In this document: positions 7,836-17,049 of the stretch, piece after piece
Layout of the letters: the number at the start of each line of letters is the position of its first letter
Position numbering within the stretch: position 1 is the stretch's first letter
DNA from: Lutibacter sp.
GTDB lineage: Bacteria > Bacteroidota > Bacteroidia > Flavobacteriales > Flavobacteriaceae
Assembly (NCBI GenBank): GCA_002733665.1
Contig: NVWM01000009.1
Coordinates: 32,828 to 96,827, forward strand
Length of the DNA: 64,000 nucleotides
Direction of reading: 5' to 3'
Position numbers and translations under genes: made by a program
Notes under the pieces: model-generated
Told to the model about the DNA's origin: nothing
What the model saw: only the letters and a program-made list of their open reading frames with translations
Databases searched by the model: none

Positions 7836-8132
7836 ATGTATAGAAAGTTTTTTGCACTTTTCTTTTCGGTATTATTTATGGCAAGTTTGTTTGTTCCTGC
7901 AATAACGTTAGTTGTTAAAGGGGAAGCAGATTTACTGGTTTTATTAGACATTACAGAGGAAGAAAATAAAGAGCAAGAAATACTTAAAGATGCAGAAATT
8001 AAGTTTATTGAAAAAGAAGCAATAAGTGCTTTCTACAAAGAAGATTTAAAAAAAGAAACAAATCATGTTTATTTTTTTAATCATTCAGAACATTATATTG
8101 GAATTCATTTACCGCCTCCAGAATTGATCTGA
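7836..8132 (+). CDS. Small exported or membrane-anchored protein, unknown function
   Basis: 98 residues with a strong N-terminal hydrophobic segment (FFALFFSVLFMASLFVPAITLV) that is a signal peptide or anchor. The rest is an acidic, Lys-rich domain ending in HSEHYIGIHLPPPELI, with three His residues near the C-terminus. It has a good promoter, precedes the SulP gene by 56 bases on the same strand, and may be co-transcribed with it. I do not recognise a family. The His-rich end could bind metal, but that is speculation. Confidence 0.65.
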   Translation: MYRKFFALFFSVLFMASLFVPAITLVVKGEADLLVLLDITEEENKEQEILKDAEIKFIEKEAISAFYKEDLKKETNHVYFFNHSEHYIGIHLPPPELI

Positions 8133-8188
8133 TATTTTTCGATATTTAGATTAAATCAACTTTTTAACAATATAATTTTAAGTTTAAA

Positions 8189-10054
8189 ATGAAAAAATTT
8201 TTTTCAAATTTTAAAGGTGATGCCTTTGGTGGTATCACAGCAGGAATAGTAGCCTTGCCCTTGGCATTAGCCTTTGGAGTGTCTTCAGGATTAGGTCCAA
8301 GTGCAGGTTTATATGGTGCTATTTTTATTAGTTTTTTTGCAGCACTTTTTGGTGGAACAAACACACAAATTTCTGGACCTACAGCTCCAATGACTGCTGT
8401 AAGTATGGTAGTTATAGCTGCAATCATTGTGGCGAATGATGGAAGTGTAGAGAAAGCCATGCCAATTATCTTGACAGTTTTTCTTTTGGCAGGGCTTATG
8501 CAAATTATTTTGGGAATTTTGGGTATAGGTCAGTACATTAGGTTTATTCCCTATCCTGTTGTCTCAGGTTTTATGACTGCTATTGGTGTTATAATATTAA
8601 TTACACAAATATTACCATCACTAGGATATTATCCAAAAGAAGACATACAATTTGTAGAACAATTTAAGCCTCAAGCAGAAGAACTTATTTTAGAAAACAT
8701 ACTAAAAGAAGAAGCCGGTGAAGGGATTTTGGTGCTTGAAAACTTTAAAGAAACTATTGAAAGAGCAGGACAAATTACACCTGATAATATTATAAAGGAA
8801 TCGCAAACATTGGCATCAAAAGAGGCTTCGGGAGTTTTAGGTGCTATAAAAGTTTTACCTAGAGCGCTTAAAAATATTAGTTGGCTAGAACTTATATTGG
8901 CATTGAGTACAATTTTAATTATTTATGGCTTTAAACGAATTACCAAAATTATACCTAGCACGTTAGTTGCACTTCTTGTTGTCTCTGGAGTAGCTATTGG
9001 TTTTGGATTAGACTACAGACCAATTGAAGAAATACCTAGCGGATTACCTATTCCAAATTTAAAAATTTTTACAGGATTTAGTTTTAACAATATTTCTCCA
9101 TATATTTTTACGGCATTAACTTTAGCATTGTTAGGTGCAATTGATTCGCTTTTAACAAGTGTCGTGGCAGATAACATGACCAAAACAAAACACAAACCGA
9201 ACAAAGAGTTAGTTGGTCAAGGAATAGGTAATAGTATTGCTGCGGTTTTTGGTGGACTTCCTGGAGCAGGTGCTACTATTAGAACCGTTGTAAATATAAA
9301 TTCAGGAGGGAAAACGAAACTTTCTGGAATGATTGCAGGTGTAATGTTATTTGTTATATTGTTAGCATTGGCACCAATAGCTTCAAAAATTCCAGCTGCT
9401 GTTTTAGCAGGAATATTAATTACTGTTGGTATAGGAGTGATGGATTATAAAGGCTTAAAAGCAATCCCTAGTTTACCAAGAGATGTTAAGCTCGGTCCAA
9501 TAAAATTAAGTTCAGAAGTTATTGTAATGTTAGTTGTGCTTGTTTTGTCAACTTTTTGGAATTTAGTTTATGCAGTTGGTATTGGTTTAGTGATTGCTTC
9601 GCTTATGTTTATGAAAAAAATAGGTGATTTAACAGGTGAACGTAGCGATGTAAAAGCATTGAAAGAAGAAGCTTGGGATGATGAAATTGGTTTTCCGGAT
9701 AATTTAAAAGAAGAAGTATTTATTAAGCATATTAAAGGACCATTATTTTTTGGTTCAACTAGTAACTTTCAGCAATTAACGAATCAAATTCCAAATAAAG
9801 CCTCTCATGTTATTATGAGATTAGATAGGATGGCATATATGGACCAATCTGGATTGTACGCTATGGAAGATATGTTGCAAGAACTACAAAGTAAAAATAT
9901 TGAAGTGCTATTTGTAGATTTGTTAAAACAACCTCGCTATATGATGGAACGTATTGATATTATTCCTGACTTTATACCTAATGAGCATATATTTGATTCG
10001 TTTGATGATTGTATAGTTTGGGTGAAAAACAATGTAAAAGATATTACTAATTAA
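8189..10054 (+). CDS. SulP family inorganic anion transporter
   Basis: 621 residues. The N-terminal half starts with the SulP core (DAFGGITAGIVALPLALAFG, then GLYGAIF and QISGPTAPM) and continues through about 12 membrane segments. A hydrophilic insertion of about 80 residues (roughly 150-230) splits them, a form often seen in Bacteroidota. The C-terminus (about 510-610) is a STAS domain with VIMRLDRMAYMDQSGLYAME. SulP proteins carry sulfate, bicarbonate or other anions. The carbonic anhydrase gene 12 bases downstream makes bicarbonate the likelier substrate (inference). Confidence 0.92.
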   Translation: MKKFFSNFKGDAFGGITAGIVALPLALAFGVSSGLGPSAGLYGAIFISFFAALFGGTNTQISGPTAPMTAVSMVVIAAIIVANDGSVEKAMPIILTVFLLAGLMQIILGILGIGQYIRFIPYPVVSGFMTAIGVIILITQILPSLGYYPKEDIQFVEQFKPQAEELILENILKEEAGEGILVLENFKETIERAGQITPDNIIKESQTLASKEASGVLGAIKVLPRALKNISWLELILALSTILIIYGFKRITKIIPSTLVALLVVSGVAIGFGLDYRPIEEIPSGLPIPNLKIFTGFSFNNISPYIFTALTLALLGAIDSLLTSVVADNMTKTKHKPNKELVGQGIGNSIAAVFGGLPGAGATIRTVVNINSGGKTKLSGMIAGVMLFVILLALAPIASKIPAAVLAGILITVGIGVMDYKGLKAIPSLPRDVKLGPIKLSSEVIVMLVVLVLSTFWNLVYAVGIGLVIASLMFMKKIGDLTGERSDVKALKEEAWDDEIGFPDNLKEEVFIKHIKGPLFFGSTSNFQQLTNQIPNKASHVIMRLDRMAYMDQSGLYAMEDMLQELQSKNIEVLFVDLLKQPRYMMERIDIIPDFIPNEHIFDSFDDCIVWVKNNVKDITN

Positions 10055-10066
10055 AAAACACAAAAA

Positions 10067-10696
10067 ATGAAAAATATAGCAATAACAAAAGAAATGCAAA
10101 CTGCAATGACGCCATCTTCTGTGTTATCAGATTTGTTAGAAGGAAACAAACGCTTTACCAGTGGTAATGCGCAACAACTAGACAATGCTGCTTTAATAAA
10201 ACAGACTGTAGGAGGTCAAAATCCTAAAGCTGTTGTATTATCATGTATTGATTCACGTGTACCTGTAGAAACTGTTTTTGATCAAGCTATTGGAGATGTT
10301 TTTGTGTCACGTGTTGCAGGGAATTTTGAAAATGTTGATATACTAGGTAGTTTAGAATATTCATGTAAAGTTGCTGGAAGTAAATTGGTATTTGTTTTAG
10401 GTCATGAAAGTTGTGGTGCAGTAAAGGCTGCTTGCGATGGTGTTGAATTAGGAAATATTACTGCAATGCTTGACAATATTATTCCTGCTGTTAAGCTTTC
10501 TTCTGAGGAGGTAGAAGGTGAGTTAAATTCAACAAATAAAGATTTTGTGGCTAAAACTGTAGAAAATAATGTTCGCTTAACTATAAATAGAATCCGTGAA
10601 AAAAGCTCTATTCTTAATGAAATGGAGAAGAATGGAGAAATTAAAATTGTAGGAGGTGTTTACAATCTCCATACAGGTGAAGTAGAAATGCTTTAA
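10067..10696 (+). CDS. Beta-class carbonic anhydrase
   Basis: 209 residues that interconvert CO2 and bicarbonate. The zinc ligands are Cys60 (in CIDSRVP), His113 and Cys116 (in GHESCGAVKAA), with the Asp62-Arg64 dyad present, so the active site is complete. There is no signal peptide, so it is cytoplasmic. It directly follows the SulP transporter with a 12-base gap and surely shares its transcript, which suggests an anion/bicarbonate uptake pair. A strong terminator hairpin follows at 10778. Confidence 0.95.
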   Translation: MKNIAITKEMQTAMTPSSVLSDLLEGNKRFTSGNAQQLDNAALIKQTVGGQNPKAVVLSCIDSRVPVETVFDQAIGDVFVSRVAGNFENVDILGSLEYSCKVAGSKLVFVLGHESCGAVKAACDGVELGNITAMLDNIIPAVKLSSEEVEGELNSTNKDFVAKTVENNVRLTINRIREKSSILNEMEKNGEIKIVGGVYNLHTGEVEML

Positions 10697-10777
10697 ATTG
10701 ACTATTCACTTTATTATGTGTCTTAAAATTAACAGCACTTTACTTTTTGTAAGGGAATGTAATGGAAAGCTGCTTAC

Positions 10778-10820
10778 AAACCTTTTAACATTTATTTGTT
10801 GAAAGGTTTCTTCTTTTTTA
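10778..10820. terminator. Terminator between carbonic anhydrase and nuclease genes
   Basis: Arms at 10778-10790 and 10797-10809 form a 13-bp stem (one G-U pair) around a six-base loop, followed by CTTCTTTTTT on the plus strand. It sits between convergent genes and can serve the plus-strand transcript. Confidence 0.75.
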
Positions 10821-10823
10821 ATA

Positions 10824-11606
10824 CTAAAATTTCCAATTTTTACTGCTAATACTTTTCTCTAATGTTGACTCTAATTCATCAGGAAGTGTTGGAAAGAAAT
10901 CAATATTAGTTAATTGCTCTATTTTGTCAATTGAAGTGACAAAATTGTGTAATGATTTTTTTGATTCTTGATGAGGAAAAAGAAAAGCAATAGCCTTTAT
11001 TTCTGGCTCTGAATAGTCTAAAATAATTTTATAAAACAGTTTTGGTACAGCCACATCTTCATATCCAATTGTAGGTAAATCTTTGGTTAAAATTCCGCCA
11101 GTAATAACATAAAGTTTTCCATATTTTTTTGTCCAATAGCGAGTTTTCATTTCCAATCTATTCCAAACTCCTGCATTAAAATCGTTTTTTTGCGGAGTGA
11201 TATTAGAAGTGTAAAATGTTTCATCGTATGCATCTTTTGAAAAACGCCTATCGCCTGCAGGACAGAGATGACCTCTGTCATAACCAGATTTTTTATAATT
11301 TTTATAATTTGCGGAGCCTGTTAAAACTTTAGGGTCATTAATAAAATATGGTCGTTTTCTATCGTCATACGTTAAATGAGTTCTGTTGAGTTCGTATGCA
11401 ACCCATTCTGCTTGCTCGTAAAGTTCGTTGTACGATAAAGTATAGTTTTGATGTTGTATGATTTGACCTGTTGTTGAAGTTGGTAAATAATTAAAGCCTT
11501 CAATAGAAATTTGCGAATTTTGAGATTCAAAATTATTCTGATAATAATAAAATCCAACAGCAACTAAAAGAGATAGAACTGCATAAATTGCTTTTCTATT
11601 TTTCAT
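10824..11606 (-). CDS. DNA/RNA non-specific endonuclease (NucA/EndA type)
   Basis: 260 residues with an N-terminal hydrophobic anchor or signal (YAVLSLLVAVGFYYY). The beta-beta-alpha-metal active site is seen as YDRGHLCPAGD (DRGH, catalytic His, about residues 111-120), followed by ETFYTSNITPQKNDFNAGVWNRLE with the metal-binding Asn. It is a secreted or membrane-tethered nuclease degrading DNA and RNA without sequence specificity, probably for nucleotide scavenging. Its start overlaps the end of the thioesterase gene by 11 bases. Confidence 0.92.
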   Translation of the reverse strand: MKNRKAIYAVLSLLVAVGFYYYQNNFESQNSQISIEGFNYLPTSTTGQIIQHQNYTLSYNELYEQAEWVAYELNRTHLTYDDRKRPYFINDPKVLTGSANYKNYKKSGYDRGHLCPAGDRRFSKDAYDETFYTSNITPQKNDFNAGVWNRLEMKTRYWTKKYGKLYVITGGILTKDLPTIGYEDVAVPKLFYKIILDYSEPEIKAIAFLFPHQESKKSLHNFVTSIDKIEQLTNIDFFPTLPDELESTLEKSISSKNWKF

Positions 11607-12045
11607 TTTTAAGTTTTATTAATTCGAAGTTTTTAGACTTTTCCATTCCATTAAAAATAGCAATCATTTCTTGAGGAGGAACAGTCAATTTTCGTTTGGT
11701 TAAATCTATCCATGCACCGTATATTTTAATCTCTGCAGCAACAACACCATCACTCTTTATGATTTGATGGTTAAATTTAAAGCGTTCAAACTTATTGGAA
11801 GCACCAATCAATTCTAAAGTTGCTGTAATGTCTTGTCCTACAAGAATTTCTCTAAAAAAACGAGTGTTTTCTTCAAATAAAATTGGACCAATATTTTGGT
11901 TGGCAAACTCGCTTAAAGAAAATCCATGATGTGCAAAAAATCGAGAACGCACTTCGGCAGCATAATTATTGTATGCCGTATGGCGCATATGAGCGTTTGG
12001 GTCAAAATCTGACCAAGTAGTAGTAAATTGAACTTTAAAAATCAT
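11596..12045 (-). CDS. Acyl-CoA thioesterase (hotdog fold, 4HBT type)
   Basis: 149 residues. The N-terminal TTWSDFDPNAHMRHTAYNNYA matches the 4-hydroxybenzoyl-CoA thioesterase-like active-site region (D in the D-x-N/H-x-H-x-N pattern), then EENTRFFREILVGQDI and KFERFKFNHQI as the strands of the hotdog fold. It probably hydrolyses acyl-CoA or acyl-ACP; the substrate is not predictable. It overlaps the downstream nuclease gene, so the two share a transcript. Confidence 0.85.
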   Translation of the reverse strand: MIFKVQFTTTWSDFDPNAHMRHTAYNNYAAEVRSRFFAHHGFSLSEFANQNIGPILFEENTRFFREILVGQDITATLELIGASNKFERFKFNHQIIKSDGVVAAEIKIYGAWIDLTKRKLTVPPQEMIAIFNGMEKSKNFELIKLKNEK

Positions 12046-12063
12046 GTGACTATTTTAAAAAGG

Positions 12064-12071
12064 CAAAATTA
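12064..12071 (-). promoter_or_regulatory. Candidate -7 element for the thioesterase/nuclease pair
   Basis: On the minus strand this reads TAATTTTG, a TAnnTTTG match about 19 bases before the start at 12045. Confidence 0.4.
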
Positions 12072-12105
12072 CGTAGATTTAAAATGCTGAAAAAAAATGT
12101 TGTGA

Positions 12106-14445
12106 TTAATTTTTTACAGTTTGATATTTTTGGTTCGATAATTTTAAATCACCCAAAACGCTAAGCCCTTCTTCTATATAAACATCTTTAGATAAATTTT
12201 TATGCCAAGCAATACGATTTGTACCTAAAACTGTATCTTTTTCTATAAGAAGAGATTCATAAAGAGGAGAGTTAAACGTCAAGTTTGTTTCGTATTTCGA
12301 TAGTTTTTTAAATTTCTCGCTTTCATCAGAATGTTTTTCTAAGTCGTCTTTGTAATCATCATAATTTAAATAAATTATAGTGTCATCTTGCCCTTTTTTC
12401 AGCCATTTTGCATTATCATCAATCAATAAAAATTGAGGGTTTTTGTTAATTCGATCAATACTATTGAGTACAACATCATCAAAGTTTGTATAATTATTCC
12501 ACAGACTGTAATTTGCTTTTTTAATCTGATCCCAAGGAAGTGGATTGTCATAATCTTGCTCACCAACGTTCATGTAAGTATATCGAGAAGGTAAGATTAC
12601 GTCTGGCTTTACACCTTCTAATTGTGTAGAACCTCCATTAATTCTATAGAATTTTTGAATAGTCAAAGCCATTCCTCCTAAATCGTTTGGAGTATTATAG
12701 TACCTGTTTAAGTCCAATACATTTTGAACAGTTCCTTTTCCAAATGTTTGTTTACTGCCTATAACTACAGCTCTTTTATAATCTTGCATTGCTGCAGCAA
12801 AAATTTCAGATGCAGATGCTGACAACTCATTAGTAAGAACAACTAAAGGACCATCCCATAAAACAGATTTATCTCTATCTTTTCTAACAATTGGCTTTTC
12901 TCCCTTATATTTTACTTGTACAATTGGACCATCTTTAATAAATAATCCAGCCATTTCTATAACTGAAGGCAGAGATCCTCCTCCATTATTTCTCAAGTCA
13001 ATAAGGATACCATCAATATTTTCTTTTTTTAATCTTTCAATTTCGATAGCCATATCTGTAGCACAATTGCGAGCATTTTTGTCACTAAAATCAACATAAA
13101 ACTTTGGAAGATTTATAACGCCAAACTTTTTCCCGTCTTTTATAGTAATACTCGATTTTACAAAAGTTTCTTGACGCTCTACAATGTCTCTAATGATAGA
13201 AATTACTTTGATAGAGCCATCAATTTTCTTTAATGTTAAACGAACTTCTGTTCCTTTTTTTCCTTTGATAAATTCAATTGCTTTTGACAATCTCATACCG
13301 ACAACATCTAAAGGTTCGCCGTCACCTTGTGCAACTTTTAAAATAAGGTCTCCAACTTCTAATTCTCCAGCTCTCCAAGCAGGACCTCCAGTTATAAGTT
13401 CAGAAATTTTTATATAATCATTTTTCTTAAATAGTCTTGCGCCAATACCTTCAAATTTCCCAGAGATATCTTCGTCAAATTCTTTTTTTCTTTTTGGAGC
13501 GAAATACGAAGTATGTGGATCAAATGCTGCTGTAATACTGTTTAAATAAGTTGCAAACCATTCAGTATGTTCAAAATCTTTCATGTACTCATAAAAATCA
13601 TCATAATTTTTTAAAGTACTTTTTCTCGCGTCAATCTCTAGTTGTGCAAATTCTTCATCACTAACTTTTTCAGAAGTTTTAAGTTTTGATTTTATTTTCG
13701 ATTTGTACTTTTCAATTCCCTTACGAGTCATGTTGCCATAGGTTCCATCAGCTTTACCGATATTTAAACCGTTGTCAATCAATATTTTTTGAATTTTTTT
13801 GATTTGTTGTTTCGTAGTGTAGAAATTATTGAAGTAAAAATTACTTTTGTTGATGTTGTTTCTAAATTCTTTTTCAAATTTTGAAAGATTTGTGTTGTCA
13901 GAAGAGTCACCATTTAATTTATCATAGAGTCTTGATAAGGTGCTATATTTTAATTGTGATTTCCAAACACTATAAATCTCTTCTTTGTTTTTAGCATATT
14001 TGGCATTTTCATAATTAATATCCAAAATTTCATCAATAGTAAAATCGTATGGTGTTTTTAAAATCTCTTTATAATACGTTTTCGCCTCGTCTACACGTTG
14101 TATGAAACGATTGTAAACCAAATTGAAAAAAGCAATTTCTTGTTTTAATATCTGATTGTCAATCTCGGTTTTATATTTTGAAAATTCATCAATATCAGAT
14201 TGTAAAAAATAGCGTTTTGCTGGATCTAAATCTCCAATAAAATCTTCAAAAACGACTACGGAAAAATTATCATTTATTTGTTTTGGCTCATAGTGACCGT
14301 TGGTCAAAACATCTCTTAAAATACTGATTAAGACTTTATTTTTCTCATCATTATTCCCTGTAAAACTCACTAATGTTAAAACCAATGCTATAATTGGAAT
14401 TATAAATTTCAAATTTCGCTTCATATATCCTTTAAATTTCGTCAT
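12106..14445 (-). CDS. Carboxy-terminal processing (tail-specific) protease, S41A
   Basis: 779 residues. There is an N-terminal membrane anchor (about 13-30), a helical Tsp N-terminal domain, a PDZ domain (about 330-405, GPAWRAGELEVGDLILKV), and an S41 peptidase core with predicted catalytic Ser544 (in LSASASE) and Lys570 (in FGKGT). The C-terminal Tsp-type extension is present. It cleaves periplasmic proteins from their C-termini. Unusually, residues 212-248 inside the N-terminal domain read like a PG_binding_1 repeat (KKIQKILIDNG, then ADGTYGNMTRKGIEKY). It stands alone on the minus strand. Confidence 0.92.
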   Translation of the reverse strand: MTKFKGYMKRNLKFIIPIIALVLTLVSFTGNNDEKNKVLISILRDVLTNGHYEPKQINDNFSVVVFEDFIGDLDPAKRYFLQSDIDEFSKYKTEIDNQILKQEIAFFNLVYNRFIQRVDEAKTYYKEILKTPYDFTIDEILDINYENAKYAKNKEEIYSVWKSQLKYSTLSRLYDKLNGDSSDNTNLSKFEKEFRNNINKSNFYFNNFYTTKQQIKKIQKILIDNGLNIGKADGTYGNMTRKGIEKYKSKIKSKLKTSEKVSDEEFAQLEIDARKSTLKNYDDFYEYMKDFEHTEWFATYLNSITAAFDPHTSYFAPKRKKEFDEDISGKFEGIGARLFKKNDYIKISELITGGPAWRAGELEVGDLILKVAQGDGEPLDVVGMRLSKAIEFIKGKKGTEVRLTLKKIDGSIKVISIIRDIVERQETFVKSSITIKDGKKFGVINLPKFYVDFSDKNARNCATDMAIEIERLKKENIDGILIDLRNNGGGSLPSVIEMAGLFIKDGPIVQVKYKGEKPIVRKDRDKSVLWDGPLVVLTNELSASASEIFAAAMQDYKRAVVIGSKQTFGKGTVQNVLDLNRYYNTPNDLGGMALTIQKFYRINGGSTQLEGVKPDVILPSRYTYMNVGEQDYDNPLPWDQIKKANYSLWNNYTNFDDVVLNSIDRINKNPQFLLIDDNAKWLKKGQDDTIIYLNYDDYKDDLEKHSDESEKFKKLSKYETNLTFNSPLYESLLIEKDTVLGTNRIAWHKNLSKDVYIEEGLSVLGDLKLSNQKYQTVKN

Positions 14446-14669
14446 TTTATTTTGTATGCCACTAAAATACTATGATTTTTGTTTATTTCTTATTCTTTTT
14501 GTAAATATTCATGCAATTCTTATGCCAATTTAGTTAGTGTATTTATTGAATAAAAACTTACAATTAGAAAAATAGTCTTATTTACTCAACAATGATAACT
14601 AATAACAGTTGTTTTATGTCTTTACAAAATGTTAAAATTGTTTTAAATTATAAAACAATAAAATTATAG

Positions 14670-14677
14670 TAAATTTG
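14670..14677 (+). promoter_or_regulatory. Candidate -7 element for surE
   Basis: TAAATTTG matches TAnnTTTG and lies 22 bases before the surE ATG. The rest of the 254-base divergent gap (14446-14699) is AT-rich with no other signal that I trust. Confidence 0.4.
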
Positions 14678-14699
14678 TTATTTATAGATTTATACATTA

Positions 14700-15464
14700 A
14701 TGACGAAAAAACCTTTAATTTTAGTAACGAATGATGATGGAATTACGGCTCCAGGAATCAGAAAGTTAATTGCTATAATGAATACTATTGGCGATGTTGT
14801 TGTCATTGCGCCTGATAGTCCACAAAGTGGAATGGGACATGCAATTACAATAGACTCTACACTTACTTGTAACAAAATAAAAGTTGATGACGGGAATCAA
14901 ATCGAATATAAATGTTCTGGAACTCCTGCAGATTGTGTGAAAATGGCGATAAGTGAAATTCTAGATAGAAAACCTGATTTGTGTGTTTCTGGAATTAATC
15001 ACGGCTCAAATTCGTCAATAAATGTGATTTATTCAGGTACTATGAGTGCTGCAGTTGAAGCAGGAATTGAAGGAGTACCAGCAATTGGTTTTTCGCTGTT
15101 AGATTATTCTTGGAATGCAAATTTTGATGTTTTAGAAGACGAGATTAAAATAATCACTCAAAATGTTTTGAAAAACGGGCTTCCAGAAGGAGTTGTTTTA
15201 AACGTGAACTTTCCAAAATTGGAAAAATTTAAAGGAATTAAAATTTGTCGTCAAGCAAAAGGAAATTGGAAGGAAACATTTGATAAGAGAGTAAATCCAA
15301 TAGGAAAAGAATATTATTGGCTTTCAGGAGAATTTGTCAATTTAGATAAAGGTGAAGATACTGATGAATGGGCACTAGCAAATGATTATGTGTCAGTTGT
15401 TCCTATACAGTTTGATTTGACAGCACATCATTTTATTCAGAAATTAAATAATTGGGAATTATAA
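14700..15464 (+). CDS. surE: 5'/3'-nucleotidase SurE
   Basis: 254 residues, the normal length. The metal-binding motif VTNDDGITAPGI (adjacent Asp residues) is at the N-terminus, and SPQSGMGHAIT and SGINHGSNSSINVIYSGTMSAA follow as the conserved phosphate- and metal-binding regions. It removes phosphate from nucleoside monophosphates in stationary-phase metabolism. It heads a plus-strand run with a small membrane protein, lpxB and comEC. A short ORF overlaps its stop (TAATG). Confidence 0.95.
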   Translation: MTKKPLILVTNDDGITAPGIRKLIAIMNTIGDVVVIAPDSPQSGMGHAITIDSTLTCNKIKVDDGNQIEYKCSGTPADCVKMAISEILDRKPDLCVSGINHGSNSSINVIYSGTMSAAVEAGIEGVPAIGFSLLDYSWNANFDVLEDEIKIITQNVLKNGLPEGVVLNVNFPKLEKFKGIKICRQAKGNWKETFDKRVNPIGKEYYWLSGEFVNLDKGEDTDEWALANDYVSVVPIQFDLTAHHFIQKLNNWEL

Positions 15465-15930
15465 TGAAACGAGCATACGCTAATATTACTTTTACAAAAA
15501 CAATTAATTGCGAACAGCATATGACCGTTACAAAAACAATAAAAAAGAGCATATGAAAAAGGAAATTTTAATAGGATTTTTAGTGGCTATTTTTGCAACT
15601 GCTTGTGGGTTTTTCATATATATCGAACTTTTTTCAAAATTCGATTTTGAAGAAAGTTTGAAAATTCTTAAAGAAGGAAAATTATATGGAAAAGTTCTTG
15701 GCTTAGCTGCTATTCCAAATTTATTTGTCTTTTTTGTCTTTTTAAAAAAGAATCAAGACTACAGAGCAAAAGGTGTTTTGATTGCAACAATTGTAACGGC
15801 ACTTTTTATGCTAATCTTAAAATTTGTTTAGATAAAGCATGAACCGAGCTTATTACAATCATTATCACTCAAGAAAATTATTAATAGCGAACACATGTGA
15901 CCTATAAAAAACAATAGAAATAACACATGA
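15464..15930 (+). repeat. Diverged pair of about 90-base spacers flanking a small gene
   Basis: The segment at 15464-15555, before the small membrane gene, and the segment at 15839-15930, before lpxB, align along their length. Both begin ATGAA(A/C)CGAGC, share ATTAAT(T/A)GCGAACA and TGACC, and end in ACAATA...CATGAAA. Each also holds a short open frame starting MKRAY (30 codons, its TGA overlapping the next ATG) or MNRAYY (22 codons). Whether these are coding is unknown. Confidence 0.5.
15553..15831 (+). CDS. Small membrane protein, unknown function
   Basis: 92 residues from the ATG at 15553 (an upstream alternative at 15508 would add a charged, non-hydrophobic stub and is less likely). Three hydrophobic segments are seen: GFLVAIFATACGFFIYI, GLAAIPNLFVFFVFL and GVLIATIVTALFMLILKF. 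It lies between surE and lpxB on the same strand, and equivalent small membrane proteins are found at that place in Flavobacteria. No function is known to me. Confidence 0.75.
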   Translation: MKKEILIGFLVAIFATACGFFIYIELFSKFDFEESLKILKEGKLYGKVLGLAAIPNLFVFFVFLKKNQDYRAKGVLIATIVTALFMLILKFV

Positions 15931-17027
15931 AATATTATATCATTGCAGGAGAAGCTTCAGGTGATTTACACGCGTCAAATTTGATGAAAGCGTTGCAAAA
16001 AGAAGATAGAAATGCTGATTTTAGATTTTGGGGAGGAGATTTAATGCAGTCTGTTGGTGGAACTTTGGTAAAGCACTATAAAGAGCGTGCTTTTATGGGT
16101 TTTGCTGAAGTGATATTAAATTTACGTGCAGTATTAGGGTTTATAAAGTTCTGCAAGAAAGATATTTTAGAATACAGTCCAGACCATATTATTTATATTG
16201 ATAATTCTGGTTTTAATTTACGAATCGCAAAATGGGCAAAGCAACAAAATTTTAAGAATAATTATTATATAGCACCACAAGTTTGGGCAAGTAGAGCAAG
16301 TAGAGTAGAAGATATCAAAAGAGATATTGATGAAATGTTTGTAACACTTCCTTTTGAAAAAGAATTCTATAAAAAATACAATTATGATGTGCATTTTGTA
16401 GGTCATCCATTGATTGATGCAATTTCAGATAGATCTCAAGTTGATGTAGTGAAGTTTAAAAAAGAACATAACTTATCTGAAAAACCAATTATTGCCTTAT
16501 TGCCTGGAAGTCGCAAGCAAGAAATCACTAAAATATTATCAGTGATGCTTAAAATGGCGAACAAGTTTGCCGATTATCAATTTGTAATTGCTGGTGCACC
16601 AAGCCAAGAATATGAATTTTACAAGCAATTTATTAATACAGATAATGTGAGATTTATCAGTAATAAAACATATGATTTATTGTCTGTTTCTTATGCAGCA
16701 CTCGTGACTTCAGGAACAGCAACGCTGGAAACAGCGCTATTTAAAGTTCCTCAGGTAGTATGCTATAAAGGAAGTTGGCTTTCGTATCAAATAGCAAAAA
16801 GAATCATTACGTTAAAATTTATTTCGCTTGTCAATTTAATTATGGATGCTGAAGTCGTTACAGAATTGATTCAAAATGAATTTAATGAAAAGCGTCTTGA
16901 AGAAGAGTTGCATAAAATACTTGATAAGAAAGAGCGTGAGAAAATGTTTGAAACGTATTACGATTTAGAACAAAAATTAGGAGGAAAAGGGGCAAGTGAA
17001 AAAGTAGCGAAATTGATAGTGAAATAA
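15927..17027 (+). CDS. lpxB: Lipid-A-disaccharide synthase
   Basis: 366 residues, family-normal length. It is recognised by the opening YIIAGEASGDLHASNLM, the central IALLPGSRKQEITKIL and the late TSGTATLETALFKVPQVV, all conserved in GT19 LpxB. It joins UDP-2,3-diacylglucosamine and lipid X into the lipid A disaccharide at the inner membrane. It follows a small membrane gene and precedes comEC by 22 bases; surE next to lpxB is a common arrangement in Bacteroidota. Confidence 0.95.
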   Translation: MKYYIIAGEASGDLHASNLMKALQKEDRNADFRFWGGDLMQSVGGTLVKHYKERAFMGFAEVILNLRAVLGFIKFCKKDILEYSPDHIIYIDNSGFNLRIAKWAKQQNFKNNYYIAPQVWASRASRVEDIKRDIDEMFVTLPFEKEFYKKYNYDVHFVGHPLIDAISDRSQVDVVKFKKEHNLSEKPIIALLPGSRKQEITKILSVMLKMANKFADYQFVIAGAPSQEYEFYKQFINTDNVRFISNKTYDLLSVSYAALVTSGTATLETALFKVPQVVCYKGSWLSYQIAKRIITLKFISLVNLIMDAEVVTELIQNEFNEKRLEEELHKILDKKEREKMFETYYDLEQKLGGKGASEKVAKLIVK

Positions 17028-17049
17028 TTTTCACTATATTTATCGTGCT

